A stretch of 64,000 nt of DNA from Streptomyces sp. G-G2 (GTDB taxonomy: Bacteria; Actinomycetota; Actinomycetes; Streptomycetales; Streptomycetaceae), in contig NZ_JASISO010000003.1 in the NCBI RefSeq assembly GCF_030063135.1, forward strand, positions 226,576-290,575. Reading direction: 5' to 3'. The notes below the pieces were generated by a model. That model was not told where the DNA came from. It ran no database searches and worked only from the letters and a program-made list of their open reading frames with translations. How positions within the stretch are numbered: the stretch's first letter is position 1; each line of letters starts with the position of its first letter. The translations under genes were made by a program, and so were the position numbers. Below are positions 53,439-61,863 of this stretch, piece by piece.

Positions 53439-53834
53439 TCAGGCCGAGGAGAGGGCGAGCCATTCCTGGAGCTCGATCAGGTTCCCCTCGGGATCCGCTG
53501 CGTACGCCACCCGCAGCCGGTCGCCCAGGGGGGCCGGGCCGTGCAGGAACGCGGCCCCGCGTGAGGCGAGGTCGGCGCACGCGGCGTCCAGATCGTCCAC
53601 GCGCAGCGCTATCAGCGCCCGGTGTCCTGCGGGCGCGGCGGCCAGCGGGGCGAGCACTCCGGCCATCTGCGCCCGGTCGTGGAGGGCTATCGCGGCGCTG
53701 CCGCCGTCGGGCGAGAGCTTGGCGTAGGGCCCCTGCTCGCTGTCGAACTGCGGCTTGAGGCCGATCACGTCCCGGTAGAAGCGGTAGCAGGCGGGGAAGT
53801 CCGTGACCAGCAGGCGGACTTGAGTGAGTTCCAT
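53439..53834 (-). CDS. VOC-family (glyoxalase/bleomycin-resistance-like) protein
   Basis: A 131-residue VOC protein. Two beta-alpha-beta-beta-beta modules are visible: MELTQVRLLVTDFPACYRFY with RDVIGLKPQFDS, and ALRVDDLDAACADLASRGAA ending DPEGNLIELQEW. The terminal Glu of IELQ is a standard metal ligand. Function could be lyase, dioxygenase or antibiotic sequestration; the sequence does not decide. It stands alone between the monooxygenase and the ABC operon. Confidence 0.88.
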   Translation of the reverse strand: MELTQVRLLVTDFPACYRFYRDVIGLKPQFDSEQGPYAKLSPDGGSAAIALHDRAQMAGVLAPLAAAPAGHRALIALRVDDLDAACADLASRGAAFLHGPAPLGDRLRVAYAADPEGNLIELQEWLALSSA

Positions 53835-53912
53835 GGCAGGGCAGCCTAGGCGCTGCGACCGGTCGGGCACGCGCCGGGCGACGGGGCCGGTTGACAGGGG
53901 AGGGGTGTCGCT

Positions 53913-53946
53913 CCATGATTCCACTAGTCAAGTAGTGGAATCATGG
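53913..53946. promoter_or_regulatory. Perfect 14-bp inverted repeat upstream of ABC/GntR operon
   Basis: CCATGATTCCACTA (53913-53926) and TAGTGGAATCATGG (53933-53946) flank a 6-base spacer. It contains the ACTA-N6-TAGT core expected for YtrA-type GntR operators and lies 14 bp before the preferred GTG start of the ATPase. The GntR protein encoded two genes downstream is the probable ligand. Confidence 0.8.
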
Positions 53947-53960
53947 AAAGGGGGGGCGGC

Positions 53961-54923
53961 GTGCGGAACGTGACCACTTCCGGCACCGTGGAGGGCTCCG
54001 CGGACGTCCGATGGGCCGTGGAAGCGAGCGGCCTGGGCAGGAAGTACCGCCGGAAATGGGCGCTGCGGGACTGCACCTTCCGGATCCCGGCCGGGCGCGT
54101 CTGCGCCCTGGTGGGACCCAACGGCGCGGGCAAGAGCACCCTGCTGAGCCTCGCGGCGCGGCTGGACCGCCCGACGGAGGGCGAGCTGACGATGTTCGGC
54201 GTCCCGGCCGGTTCCCCGGCGGGGATGTCCCGGTGGTCCTACCTCGCGCAGGACAAGCCGCTGTTCAAGCGGCTCACGGTCGCGGAGCACCTGCGGATGG
54301 GCCGGGAACTGAACCCCGGCTGGGACGGGGCGGTCGCCGAGAGGATCGTACGGGCGGGCCGGATCGCGACGGACGCCCCCGTCGGGGAGCTGTCGGGCGG
54401 CCAGCGGACCCGGGTGGCCTTCGCGCTCGCCTTCGGCAAGCGGCCCCAACTCCTGCTGCTGGACGAGCCGATGGCCGATCTCGACCCGGTCGCCCGGGAC
54501 GAGATGAGCGCACTGCTGATGTCCGAGGCGGCCGAGCACGGCACCACCGTCCTGATGGCCTCCCACGCGCTCGCCGAGCTGGAGCACATGTGTGACTACC
54601 TGCTCGTGCTGGCCGACGGCCGGGTCCGCATGGCCGGGGGCGCCGACGAGCTGGTGGCCATGCACTCCTTGGTGACCGGACTGACGGTGGACGGGGCGCT
54701 GCCCGCCGCGCTGAACTCCCAGGTCGTGATCGAAGTACGCACCGCAGGACGGCAGTTCACCGCCATGGTGCTCCGACAGGGCGCGCTGGACGGTGGCTGG
54801 CAGCTCGCGGAACCCGGGATGGAAGAGGTCCTGCTCGCCTACCTCCGGTCGCCGGACGCGCCCGCCCTGCTGTCGCCCACCGCGGTGCCCGCCCCCGCTC
54901 ACGGAGAGGAGCGCGCGGTATGA
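53961..54923 (+). CDS. ABC transporter ATP-binding protein
   Basis: A 320-residue ATPase. Walker A ALVGPNGAGKSTLLSL (about residues 48-63), ABC signature ELSGGQRTRVAFAL (about 141-154), Walker B QLLLLDEPMADLDP, and H-loop LMASHALAEL. The C-terminal about 90 residues form a DrrA/YtrB-like extension. Preferred start is GTG 53961 after AAAGGGGGG; ATG 53943 would lie within the operator palindrome. The permease start overlaps its stop (ATGA, 54920-54923), so it is a dedicated pair. Confidence 0.92.
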   Translation: MRNVTTSGTVEGSADVRWAVEASGLGRKYRRKWALRDCTFRIPAGRVCALVGPNGAGKSTLLSLAARLDRPTEGELTMFGVPAGSPAGMSRWSYLAQDKPLFKRLTVAEHLRMGRELNPGWDGAVAERIVRAGRIATDAPVGELSGGQRTRVAFALAFGKRPQLLLLDEPMADLDPVARDEMSALLMSEAAEHGTTVLMASHALAELEHMCDYLLVLADGRVRMAGGADELVAMHSLVTGLTVDGALPAALNSQVVIEVRTAGRQFTAMVLRQGALDGGWQLAEPGMEEVLLAYLRSPDAPALLSPTAVPAPAHGEERAV

Positions 54924-55918
54924 GCGCTCTCACGCACGTCCCCGGCCACCTTCCCGACGACCAGGAGCCGGGCCCCGCCCGGACCCGGTGGCGGCTGCGC
55001 GGACTGACCTGGATGCTGGCCCGCCAGCACCGTACGGTCCTGATCGTGTGCGCCGCGACGACGGTGCTCGGCGCCGCCGCGATCATCTACGGGCGCGGCT
55101 CGATGCTCGACTCCCTGCACGCCGCGGGGTGGCCCGGCAAGCCCGCCGACGCGGTCAACTCCACCCTGTACTCGCGGATCGGCAACTCCCTCGACACCTA
55201 CGGCAGCAACCTGTCCTTCCTGCCCACGCTGTTCGGCGTGTTCCTCGGCGCCCCGCTGATCGCGGCCGACCACGAACAGGGCACCGCGCGGCTGCTCACC
55301 ACCCAATCGGTGCCGCGGGAACGCTGGGCGCTGGCGAAGGTGGCGTTCGCGCTGTCCCTGGCGGCGGTCACCGCGGGCACGCTGGGCGCGCTGTTCACCT
55401 GGTGGTGGCGCTCGTTCGCCTCCTTCGCCGCGGGCGACTGGGTCCAGGGATCGGCCTTCGTCGCCACCGGCCCGGTGCTGGTCGCGGCCACCCTGTTCAG
55501 CACGGCGGTGGGCTTCACCGTCGGCGCGGCCGTCCGCCGCCTGGTGCCCGCGATGGCGGTCACCTTCGTGCTCTCCTCCATCGCCCAGGTGGTGGCGGCG
55601 GAGTTCCGGGACCGGCTCGCCACCCCGCACCGGATCGGGTACCCCTTCGGAGGCGAGTTCCCCCACATCGACCGGATGGTCCAGACGGACCAGTGGATCG
55701 GCACGGCCTCGGGCAAGCTCTACGGGTACGGCACCTGCGTGCACGACGCGGACCCGGAGGCTTGCCGGGCCGACCTGGGCATCGTCAACTCCGTCGTGGA
55801 GTATTTCAGTTACGACCAGATGGCTGGTATGCAGTGGATCGAGGCCGGGGTGTTCCTGGCCCTGGCCGCGGCCTTGACCGGCCTGGCCCTGTGGTGGGTC
55901 CGGCGCTCCCCGATGTAG
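54920..55918 (+). CDS. ABC transporter permease
   Basis: A 332-residue permease with six predicted helices, among them TVLIVCAATTVLGAAAIIYG, LSFLPTLFGVFLGAPLIAAD, FALSLAAVTAGTLGALFTWW and a C-terminal WIEAGVFLALAAALTGLALW. ADHEQGTARLLTTQSVPRER is the ABC-2-type motif between helices two and three. An extracytoplasmic loop of about 80 residues lies before the last helix. With its ATPase it probably exports a lipid-like or peptide substrate and is controlled by the following GntR gene. Confidence 0.88.
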   Translation: MSALTHVPGHLPDDQEPGPARTRWRLRGLTWMLARQHRTVLIVCAATTVLGAAAIIYGRGSMLDSLHAAGWPGKPADAVNSTLYSRIGNSLDTYGSNLSFLPTLFGVFLGAPLIAADHEQGTARLLTTQSVPRERWALAKVAFALSLAAVTAGTLGALFTWWWRSFASFAAGDWVQGSAFVATGPVLVAATLFSTAVGFTVGAAVRRLVPAMAVTFVLSSIAQVVAAEFRDRLATPHRIGYPFGGEFPHIDRMVQTDQWIGTASGKLYGYGTCVHDADPEACRADLGIVNSVVEYFSYDQMAGMQWIEAGVFLALAAALTGLALWWVRRSPM

Positions 55919-55984
55919 GACCCGGCGGACCCATGGATCCGGCACCACCCCACACGAAGAACGAGAAGCAAGGAGGCGGGTTCA

Positions 55985-56386
55985 GTGGTCGTATTCCGTA
56001 TCGAGCGCCGTCGGGGCCTGCCCGCCTACCTCCAGATCGTGCAGCAGGTGGAGCAGGCGCTGCGCATGGGGGCTCTGGCCGAGGGGGACAAGCTGCCGAC
56101 GGCGGCGCAGGTCGCCGCCAGCACCAAGGTCAACCCCAACACCACGCTCAAGGCCTACCGGGAGCTGGAACGTTCCGGGCTGGTCGAAGTGCGTCAGGGT
56201 GCGGGGACCTTCATCATCCGCACCCTGGTCACCGCCCAGACCGGCCCGGACTCCCCGATGCGGGCGCGCCTCGGCGACTGGATGCGCGAGGCCCGGGAGC
56301 AGGGGCTGGCCGTCGACGACGTGACCAGCCTGTTCGAGACCTTGCTGGCCGAGACGTTCACGGACGCGCCCGCTCAGAAGGCGTAG
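55985..56386 (+). CDS. GntR-family (YtrA-type) regulator
   Basis: A 133-residue small GntR regulator: HTH at about 10-75 (PAYLQIVQQVEQALRMGALA, then LPTAAQVAASTKVNPNTTLK) and a short helical C-terminus typical of the YtrA subfamily, too small for an effector domain of the FadR or HutC types. GTG 55985 has AAGGAGG at ideal spacing. Third gene of an ABC ATPase/permease/GntR unit; it probably represses the operon from the palindrome at 53913-53946. Confidence 0.92.
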   Translation: MVVFRIERRRGLPAYLQIVQQVEQALRMGALAEGDKLPTAAQVAASTKVNPNTTLKAYRELERSGLVEVRQGAGTFIIRTLVTAQTGPDSPMRARLGDWMREAREQGLAVDDVTSLFETLLAETFTDAPAQKA

Positions 56387-56513
56387 CAGCCGGACGACCG
56401 CAGACCGACGTCCCGCAGCCGGGCGACCGCCGACCGACGTCCCGCCGACCCGCGTCCGCCGGGCGGTGGCGGCCTTCCGGGGTGCCGGCCGGTCCTCGGC
56501 GGTGACCCTCCGT

Positions 56514-56533
56514 GGGGGGGGGGCCCCCCCCCC
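56514..56533. repeat. G10C10 homopolymer palindrome
   Basis: Ten G (56514-56523) directly followed by ten C (56524-56533), then GGGGCGGGG. The run forms a perfect GC hairpin between the GntR stop and the secreted-protein stop and could serve as a convergent terminator. The length may vary by slippage or contain a sequencing error. Confidence 0.6.
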
Positions 56534-56583
56534 GGGGCGGGGCGGCCCCCTCACCGGGGCCGCGGCGCACGTCGGGCTGGTGG

Positions 56584-57090
56584 TCAGTGGAACAGTACGG
56601 AGGCGCCGCCCGCCGCCGTGGTGACCGAGCCGGGACAGAGGAAGCTTCCCGACACCTTCGTCGCGGTGAATGCCTGGTTCACGTACTTGCGTGTGGAACC
56701 GTCGCGGTTCCATACGATGTCGGTGGCCTTGAAGCGGCAGGAGACGAAGCTCTGCTTGCCGGTGATGTCGATCGCGTCCGTCTTCGCGAGACCGTTCGCG
56801 TCGTCGAAGCTGAAGGCGGGGTTGTTGTTGAGGCCGGCGGTGATGCCGCCGCCGCACGACAGGTTGCCGCCGGGCGTGTTGACGGTGGTGCGGTCGACGG
56901 TCAGCGCGCTCGGCGCGTTGGCGCTGGTGTGCGCGTTGGTCCAGGTGCAGGTGTTGCCGGATACCACGATGACGCCGTCGGCCCGCTGATCGGCGGTGGG
57001 GCCGAGGGCGAGGGCCGCCGACGATCCGGCGAGGACCATCGAGGCCGCCAGGGCGGTCAGGCCCGTCCATTTGGTGATGCTGCTCATCAT
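56584..57090 (-). CDS. Secreted protein of unknown function
   Basis: A 168-residue exported protein. Signal peptide TKWTGLTALAASMVLAGSSA with cleavage about residue 29. The mature domain has four Cys (GNTCTWTN, NLSCGGG, VSCRFK, FLCPG) that could form two disulfides and a beta-rich pattern. ATG 57090 has GAGGAG just upstream. I recognise it only as a family of small Streptomyces secreted proteins without known role. Confidence 0.75.
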   Translation of the reverse strand: MMSSITKWTGLTALAASMVLAGSSAALALGPTADQRADGVIVVSGNTCTWTNAHTSANAPSALTVDRTTVNTPGGNLSCGGGITAGLNNNPAFSFDDANGLAKTDAIDITGKQSFVSCRFKATDIVWNRDGSTRKYVNQAFTATKVSGSFLCPGSVTTAAGGASVLFH

Positions 57091-57224
57091 GCGCTCCTCA
57101 TTGCCATGTCCTTGTGGGGGTGGACTGACGTGCTGGGGAAGGTCCCACAGGGACCTTGAAATGTCAGGCCCATGCCAAAAGAATGGCTGGATGGCCGAAT
57201 GCCCCCCACCGGCCGCCGCGCGGG

Positions 57225-58250
57225 TCAGACGCTGAGGACGGACTTCCCGCGCACCCGGCGCCGCGCCAGGCTCCGCACCGCCTCGGCCGCTTCGGCCAGG
57301 GGATACGTCCGGTCCAGGGCCGGGGTCAGCTTCCCGGCCTCGATGAATTCGGCGAGGACCAGCAGGTCCTCGTACCGCTCGGCCGTCGCCATCGGCCGCA
57401 CCCGGCGTCGGCCGAGGAAGGGCGACAGCAGCGCGGCCCCCAGCACCCGGCCCATCCCGCCCGCCCACCGGCTCCCGTGCTCGTTGCCCACGAGGACCAG
57501 GGTCCCGCCCGGGGCGAGGGTCCGCCGCAGCCGTGACACGGGACGGCCGCCCGCGATGTCGAGGACGAGGTCGAAGCCGCCCCCGCCCCGCGTGGGGCCG
57601 ACATCCGCGGGGCCGCCATCCGTGAGACCTCCGACGTCCGTGACGTCCGTGCGCGTGTAGTCCACGACGTGGTCCGCGCCGAGCGAACGGACCAGGTCGG
57701 CCTTCTCGCTCCCGCACACCCCGGTCACCTCCGCGCCGTAGGCCTTGGCCAGCTGGACGGCGTACGATCCGACGCCGCCCGAGGCGCCGATGACCAACAC
57801 GCGCTGTCCCGCGTGCAGTTGGCCGAGGTCGCGCAGTGCCTGAAGCGCGGTGAGCCCCGACACCGGGACGGCGGCGGCCTGCTCGAAGCTCAGCGAGGGC
57901 GGCTTCGGGGCGAGTTTGCCCTGCGGTGCGCACGCGTACTCGGCGTAGGCGCCCCGGCCCATGCCGAACACCTCGTCGCCGGGCCGCAGTCGGGTGACGT
58001 GCGCCCCGACCGCCTCGACCGTACCCGCGAGGTCCATGCCCGGGACGCGCCGCTTGGGCCGGCGCAGTCCGTAGCCCAGGAGCCGGATCAGGTAGGGCGT
58101 CCCCGTCATCAGGTGCCAGACCCCGGCGTCCATCCCGGCGGCGCGCACCCGGACCAGGACCTCGTCGTCCCCGGGGACGGGCCGTTCGGCCGAGTCGGTG
58201 AACCGCCAGGTGTCGGCCGTTCCGTACGCGTCCTGGACGATCGCCCTCAT
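57225..58250 (-). CDS. NAD(P)-dependent alcohol dehydrogenase (zinc-free MDR, quinone-oxidoreductase-like)
   Basis: A 341-residue medium-chain reductase. The GroES-like N-terminus (PVPGDDEVLVRVRAAGMDAG, then VPGMDLAGTVEAVGAHVTRL) is followed by a Rossmann domain with QRVLVIGASGGVGSYAVQLA (GxGxxG). Catalytic zinc ligands are absent, which points to the quinone-oxidoreductase branch. It overlaps the XRE gene (ATGA, 58247-58250), so it is the last gene of a membrane-protein/regulator/oxidoreductase operon. Confidence 0.88.
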   Translation of the reverse strand: MRAIVQDAYGTADTWRFTDSAERPVPGDDEVLVRVRAAGMDAGVWHLMTGTPYLIRLLGYGLRRPKRRVPGMDLAGTVEAVGAHVTRLRPGDEVFGMGRGAYAEYACAPQGKLAPKPPSLSFEQAAAVPVSGLTALQALRDLGQLHAGQRVLVIGASGGVGSYAVQLAKAYGAEVTGVCGSEKADLVRSLGADHVVDYTRTDVTDVGGLTDGGPADVGPTRGGGGFDLVLDIAGGRPVSRLRRTLAPGGTLVLVGNEHGSRWAGGMGRVLGAALLSPFLGRRRVRPMATAERYEDLLVLAEFIEAGKLTPALDRTYPLAEAAEAVRSLARRRVRGKSVLSV

Positions 58251-58504
58251 GATGTCCCGCTCCCGGTCTCGTGGTCGTCGTCGGGCGCGTCGTCCGGGTA
58301 CTGGAAGACCTCGTCGAGCGGGGCCCTGAACACGCGGGCGATCTGGAACGCCATCTGGAGGGAGGGGGAGTAGCGCCCCTTCTCGATGGCGATGACGGTC
58401 TGGCGGGTCACGCCGATCCGGTCCGCCAGTTCCGCCTGGGTCATCTCCCCGTGGGCGAAGCGCAGCGCGCGGATGGTGTTGGTGACCTCCGTGGGCTTCA
58501 CCAT
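58247..58504 (-). CDS. Small XRE-family regulator
   Basis: An 85-residue single-domain HTH protein (MTQAELADRIGVTRQTVIAI, then EKGRYSPSLQMAFQIARVFR). These small regulators are typically paired with DUF2178-like membrane proteins, as here. It overlaps both neighbours: by 7 bp with the upstream membrane-protein gene and by ATGA with the downstream reductase. It probably binds the repeats at 58944-59006. Confidence 0.9.
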   Translation of the reverse strand: MVKPTEVTNTIRALRFAHGEMTQAELADRIGVTRQTVIAIEKGRYSPSLQMAFQIARVFRAPLDEVFQYPDDAPDDDHETGSGTS

Positions 58505-58926
58505 GCCTGGAACCCCCACCGGTAGGCGGCGATCCGGGCCGTGGAGCCCAGGACCGCCGACAGGACGAAGGCCAGGTAGACCGCGTTGGCGATCCAGAAG
58601 CTGTCGAGTCGCGCCATCGCCATGACCAGGGCCGCGACCCCGCCGATGACGATGAACGACTGCCCGATGTGCTCGCCGAACCGGCTGATCTCCCGGTCGC
58701 GCTGATCCGTCCTGCGGCCGCCCCGCGGCGAGCCGATCCCCACCGCGATGTTGACCAGGACGGTCGCGCCGATCGAACCGCCGATCGCCCAGAGCATCAG
58801 CGGTACGTACGCCACCGCCGCCGGCGAGCCGTCCCCCGCCCGGCCCAGGACCAGGGAGAGGTAGACGGTGTACGCCGCGACGGAGACCAGCCCCATGGTC
58901 CACGCGCGTTTCTCTTCGAACGACAT
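58498..58926 (-). CDS. DUF2178-like four-helix membrane protein
   Basis: A 142-residue membrane protein with four helices: WTMGLVSVAAYTVYLSLVLG; YVPLMLWAIGGSIGATVLVN; IGQSFIVIGGVAALVMAMAR; WIANAVYLAFVLSAVLGSTA. The pairing with a tiny XRE regulator matches the DUF2178/XRE two-gene modules common in bacteria; the molecular role is unknown. First gene of the operon, with operator-like repeats in the 100 bp upstream. Confidence 0.78.
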   Translation of the reverse strand: MSFEEKRAWTMGLVSVAAYTVYLSLVLGRAGDGSPAAVAYVPLMLWAIGGSIGATVLVNIAVGIGSPRGGRRTDQRDREISRFGEHIGQSFIVIGGVAALVMAMARLDSFWIANAVYLAFVLSAVLGSTARIAAYRWGFQAW

Positions 58927-58943
58927 CGCGCCCTCCGCTTCAT

Positions 58944-59006
58944 GTAAAGCATCTTTGACACTGCTGAAGGTAAGCAGTACTTGACCTCATGTCAATGATT
59001 CTTTAC
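58944..59006. promoter_or_regulatory. Inverted and direct repeats upstream of the membrane-protein/XRE operon
   Basis: GTAAAGCATCTTTGACA (58944-58960) is matched by an inverted copy at 58990-59006 (reverse complement GTAAAGAATCATTGACA, 15 of 17 identical). A third, weaker direct copy GTAAGCAGTACTTGACC (58970-58986) and a CTGCT-N7-AGCAG dyad (58961-58977) lie between. Likely XRE operators. Confidence 0.6.
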
Positions 59007-59168
59007 TCGATGGGGCGGGTGGCGGCATCCGTGTCACCTCTGACGGAGTGAAGTGGGCTGTGGTGGAACGGATCGTCCGCCGCGACTGTCTACCCTGACG
59101 CGCACCTGACGTGGTGTGCCCGGTCTCAGGGGGCCGGGCCGGAAATTCGCAGAGAGCAGTCCTGTTCC

Positions 59169-60272
59169 GTGAGTCTGATGAGTAATGCGGTCCTCGTACT
59201 CGCCGTGCTGGGCGTGGTGTCGGTGTTCGCGGCGGCCGTGTGGTTGTGGCCGCGGCTGGCTCGACGGGGCTGGCGCCCGGTGCTCGGCCGGGTGGGGCTG
59301 ATCCTCACCGCGCAGGTGCTGGTACTGGCCACGATCGGACTCGTGGCGAACCGGACCTTCCTCCTCTACGGATCGTGGAGCGACCTGGCCGCCGGGCAGA
59401 AGACGGAGACGCAGAGCGCGGGCCCGGCGGGCGGTTCGGCCGTCAAGGTCCTCGGCCGTCAGAAGCCCGAGGTCCCCGGCGCCGCGGACCCCCGGTCGGC
59501 CGGGGTGATCGAGAAGGTCATGGTGCGGGGCGACCGGTCCAAGCAGGGCGGTGAGGCCTATGTGTACCTGCCGCCGGAGTACTTCCAGAAGGGGAACGAG
59601 AAAAGGAAGTTCCCCACGACGGTCGTCCTCACCGGATACCCGGGCATGGCCGAGAACCTGGTGCGCAACCTCCGCTATCCGAGGACGGCGTGGACGCTGG
59701 CCAAGGAGAAGAAGATGCAGCCCATGATCCTCGTGATGATGCGGCCCACCGTCGTGCCCTTCAACTCCCAGTGCATCGACATCCCCGGCGGCCCTGCCAC
59801 CGAGACCTTCTTCGGCGCCGACCTGCCCCGGGCGATCTCGACCGCCTACCGGACGGGCAGCGGACCCCGGCAGTGGGCCATCATGGGCGACTCCACCGGC
59901 GGCTACTGCGCCTTGAAGATGGGGCTCCAGCACCAGGACACGTACTCGGTGTCGATCGGCCTGTCTGCGGACTACAAGCCGGAGGTGGACCAGCAGTCCG
60001 GCGACCTCTTCCACGGGGACAAGAAGCTGGAGAAGCGCTCCGACCTGATGAACAGCCTGGAGAGCCTGCCCAAGGGCAAGTCCTCCTTCCTGGTCACCAC
60101 CTCCCTCCAGGGGGAGTCGAACCTCAAGCCGACCCGGGAGTTCATCGCGAAGGTGAAGGACCGCGCGAGCGTCTCGTCGATCAGCCTCGACCACGGCGGA
60201 CACGGCTTCAACACGTGGCGCCGCGAGATCCCGCCCGCCATGGAGTGGCTCGGCGCCCGCCTCGGGAAGTAG
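59169..60272 (+). CDS. Membrane-anchored alpha/beta-hydrolase (esterase D / putative esterase family)
   Basis: A 367-residue protein. Two N-terminal transmembrane helices (NAVLVLAVLGVVSVFAAAVW; VGLILTAQVLVLATIGLVAN) precede an extracytoplasmic alpha/beta-hydrolase domain from about residue 115. The nucleophile is in MGDSTGGYCALKMG and the His in SLDHGGHGFNTWRR. The layout resembles mycolyltransferase-like PF00756 esterases of actinobacteria, though substrates here are unknown. GTG 59169 has a weak ribosome site. Confidence 0.85.
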   Translation: MSLMSNAVLVLAVLGVVSVFAAAVWLWPRLARRGWRPVLGRVGLILTAQVLVLATIGLVANRTFLLYGSWSDLAAGQKTETQSAGPAGGSAVKVLGRQKPEVPGAADPRSAGVIEKVMVRGDRSKQGGEAYVYLPPEYFQKGNEKRKFPTTVVLTGYPGMAENLVRNLRYPRTAWTLAKEKKMQPMILVMMRPTVVPFNSQCIDIPGGPATETFFGADLPRAISTAYRTGSGPRQWAIMGDSTGGYCALKMGLQHQDTYSVSIGLSADYKPEVDQQSGDLFHGDKKLEKRSDLMNSLESLPKGKSSFLVTTSLQGESNLKPTREFIAKVKDRASVSSISLDHGGHGFNTWRREIPPAMEWLGARLGK

Positions 60273-60280
60273 GCGCGCGG

Positions 60281-60321
60281 GGCGGGGCCGCGGTGCGCGA
60301 GGAAGACCCCGCGGCCCCGCC
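60281..60321 (+). terminator. Strong hairpin terminator after the esterase
   Basis: A 13-bp perfect stem GGCGGGGCCGCGG (60281-60293) / CCGCGGCCCCGCC (60309-60321) with a 15-base loop, 8 bp after the esterase stop. Confidence 0.75.
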
Positions 60322-60460
60322 GTAGCGGACGGCCGCCGGGGCGTCCTGGGCGTACACGGCGCTCCAGGCCTGCCCGCCGCCGGTGCGCACCGCCTGCCGC
60401 ACCCCGCGCCTGCCCCCACCGCGCCGCGACCGGAAGATCAGCGATCCCGGAGTCGTCTAC

Positions 60461-60525
60461 GTGAGTCGCGCGGGTGAGCCGCGCAGGTGAGCCGGGTAGG
60501 TGAGCCGCGTACGTCAGTCGCGTAC
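60461..60525. repeat. 13-bp tandem repeat downstream of AI-2E transporter gene
   Basis: Five 13-bp units similar to GTGAGCCGCGCAG (60461, 60474, 60487, 60500, 60513), with a partial sixth running into the transporter stop codon at 60527. A degenerate copy precedes them. The units look like slippage products in the 3' flank. Confidence 0.75.
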
Positions 60526-60526
60526 G

Positions 60527-61561
60527 TCAGCCAGGTGGCACCGGGGTGCGAAGCGACTGGCGGACCGACCACAGCACCGACACCAGCGGCACCGCCACCA
60601 CCGCGCCCACCACCCCCGCGGCGATGGCCCCCGTGACCACGGACAGCGCCACGACCAGCGGATGCAGGCTCACCGCCCAGCTCATCACCAGCGGGTGCAG
60701 CAGGTGCCCCTCGATCTGTCCGATGAGCACGATCAGCGCGACCACGATGGCCGCGGTCACCGGCCCCTTCACGGCCAGCGCCACCACGGCCGCCACGGCG
60801 AGGGCGACCGGCGAGCCGATCAGCGGGACGAAGGCGGCGAAGAACTCCAGCAGCGCGAGCGGTACCGCCAGCGGCACGCCCAGCAGGAGCAGCGCCACCC
60901 CGACAAGGATCGCGTTGGTCGCGGCCACCAGCACGATGCCGTGCGTGTAACCGGTGAAGGTGCGCCACGCGGCCCGGCCCGCCACCGCCATCCGCTGCCG
61001 GGGGCCGTCCGGGAACTGACCGCAGAACCAGTGCCACTGCCGGTCGCCCGAGTGGATGAAGAAGACCGAGCAGAACAGCGCCAGGGCGATCACCGTCAGC
61101 GCCTCCACCAGCCGCCCGGCCCCCGTCACGGCCGTGTTCAGCAGGGTCGACCGGTGACTGGAGAGGTAGGTGCCGATCTTGGCCTGCGCATCGCTCAGGG
61201 CATGGGGATCCAGTTGGAGCGGCGCCCCCGCCAGCCACTGCTGGATCCGATCCAGCCCGTCCCTGAACTCCGAGACGAGGTGGGCCCACTGGCTCGCCAC
61301 CGTCTCGCCCACGAACGCCAGCGCGCCGAGGACGAGCACGATGGCCCCGATCAGCGCGGTGGCCACCGCGAGCGGGCGCGGCAGCACCCGGGAGAGCAGC
61401 GCGACGGGCGGCCGCAGCAGCGCCGTCACGACCAGCCCGAGGAAGACGGCGAGGCCGATCTCGTGGAACCGGCCCAGTACGACGAAGACCACGTAGGTCA
61501 CGGCGCCCACGGCCAGCAGCCGCCAGGAGTATCCGGCGAGGGTGCGCAGCAGCGGGGACAC
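60527..61561 (-). CDS. AI-2E family transporter (PerM-like)
   Basis: A 344-residue membrane protein with about seven helices and a central amphipathic insertion (residues about 90-180, RDGLDRIQQWLAGAPLQLDP). The C-terminal helices PLVGSPVALAVAAVVALAVK-like region, GQIEGHLLHPLVMSWAVSLH and VGAVVAVPLVSVLWSVRQSL are typical of the AI-2E exporter family, which includes sodium/proton-coupled and autoinducer exporters. I set the start at GTG 61561 because AGGAGG stands 8 bases before it; an upstream GTG at 61651 would add an Arg/Pro-rich extension. Confidence 0.87.
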   Translation of the reverse strand: MSPLLRTLAGYSWRLLAVGAVTYVVFVVLGRFHEIGLAVFLGLVVTALLRPPVALLSRVLPRPLAVATALIGAIVLVLGALAFVGETVASQWAHLVSEFRDGLDRIQQWLAGAPLQLDPHALSDAQAKIGTYLSSHRSTLLNTAVTGAGRLVEALTVIALALFCSVFFIHSGDRQWHWFCGQFPDGPRQRMAVAGRAAWRTFTGYTHGIVLVAATNAILVGVALLLLGVPLAVPLALLEFFAAFVPLIGSPVALAVAAVVALAVKGPVTAAIVVALIVLIGQIEGHLLHPLVMSWAVSLHPLVVALSVVTGAIAAGVVGAVVAVPLVSVLWSVRQSLRTPVPPG

Positions 61562-61863
61562 GGGCGCGGCCTCCTGCCGCCGCACGGACCGCGGCCCCCG
61601 GCGCAGCCCGGGCCGCGGCGCCGGACGCGGTGCGAACCGCCTGGGCCCCACTACCTGTTCCGAGCCGAACGGGCCGTCCCTGCCGGGGGCGCCGCCACCC
61701 GTGCCCGCCGTCTCTCGGGTGCCGTCCGTGCCCGGGGTGCGCCGACCGGGCCGCCGTCCTGCCGATGATCAGCCATGAGGCCATCAAAGGGCCGGGAGAA
61801 TCCTTTCGCCTCACAGGCGGGCCCGGCCGTTGCTCCCAATGGCCCCCTACGCTCGCGCGTCAC

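Noticed and set aside
60461..60525. CRISPR-like repeat array
   Set aside because: The 13-bp units are directly adjacent with no spacers, so this is a simple tandem repeat.
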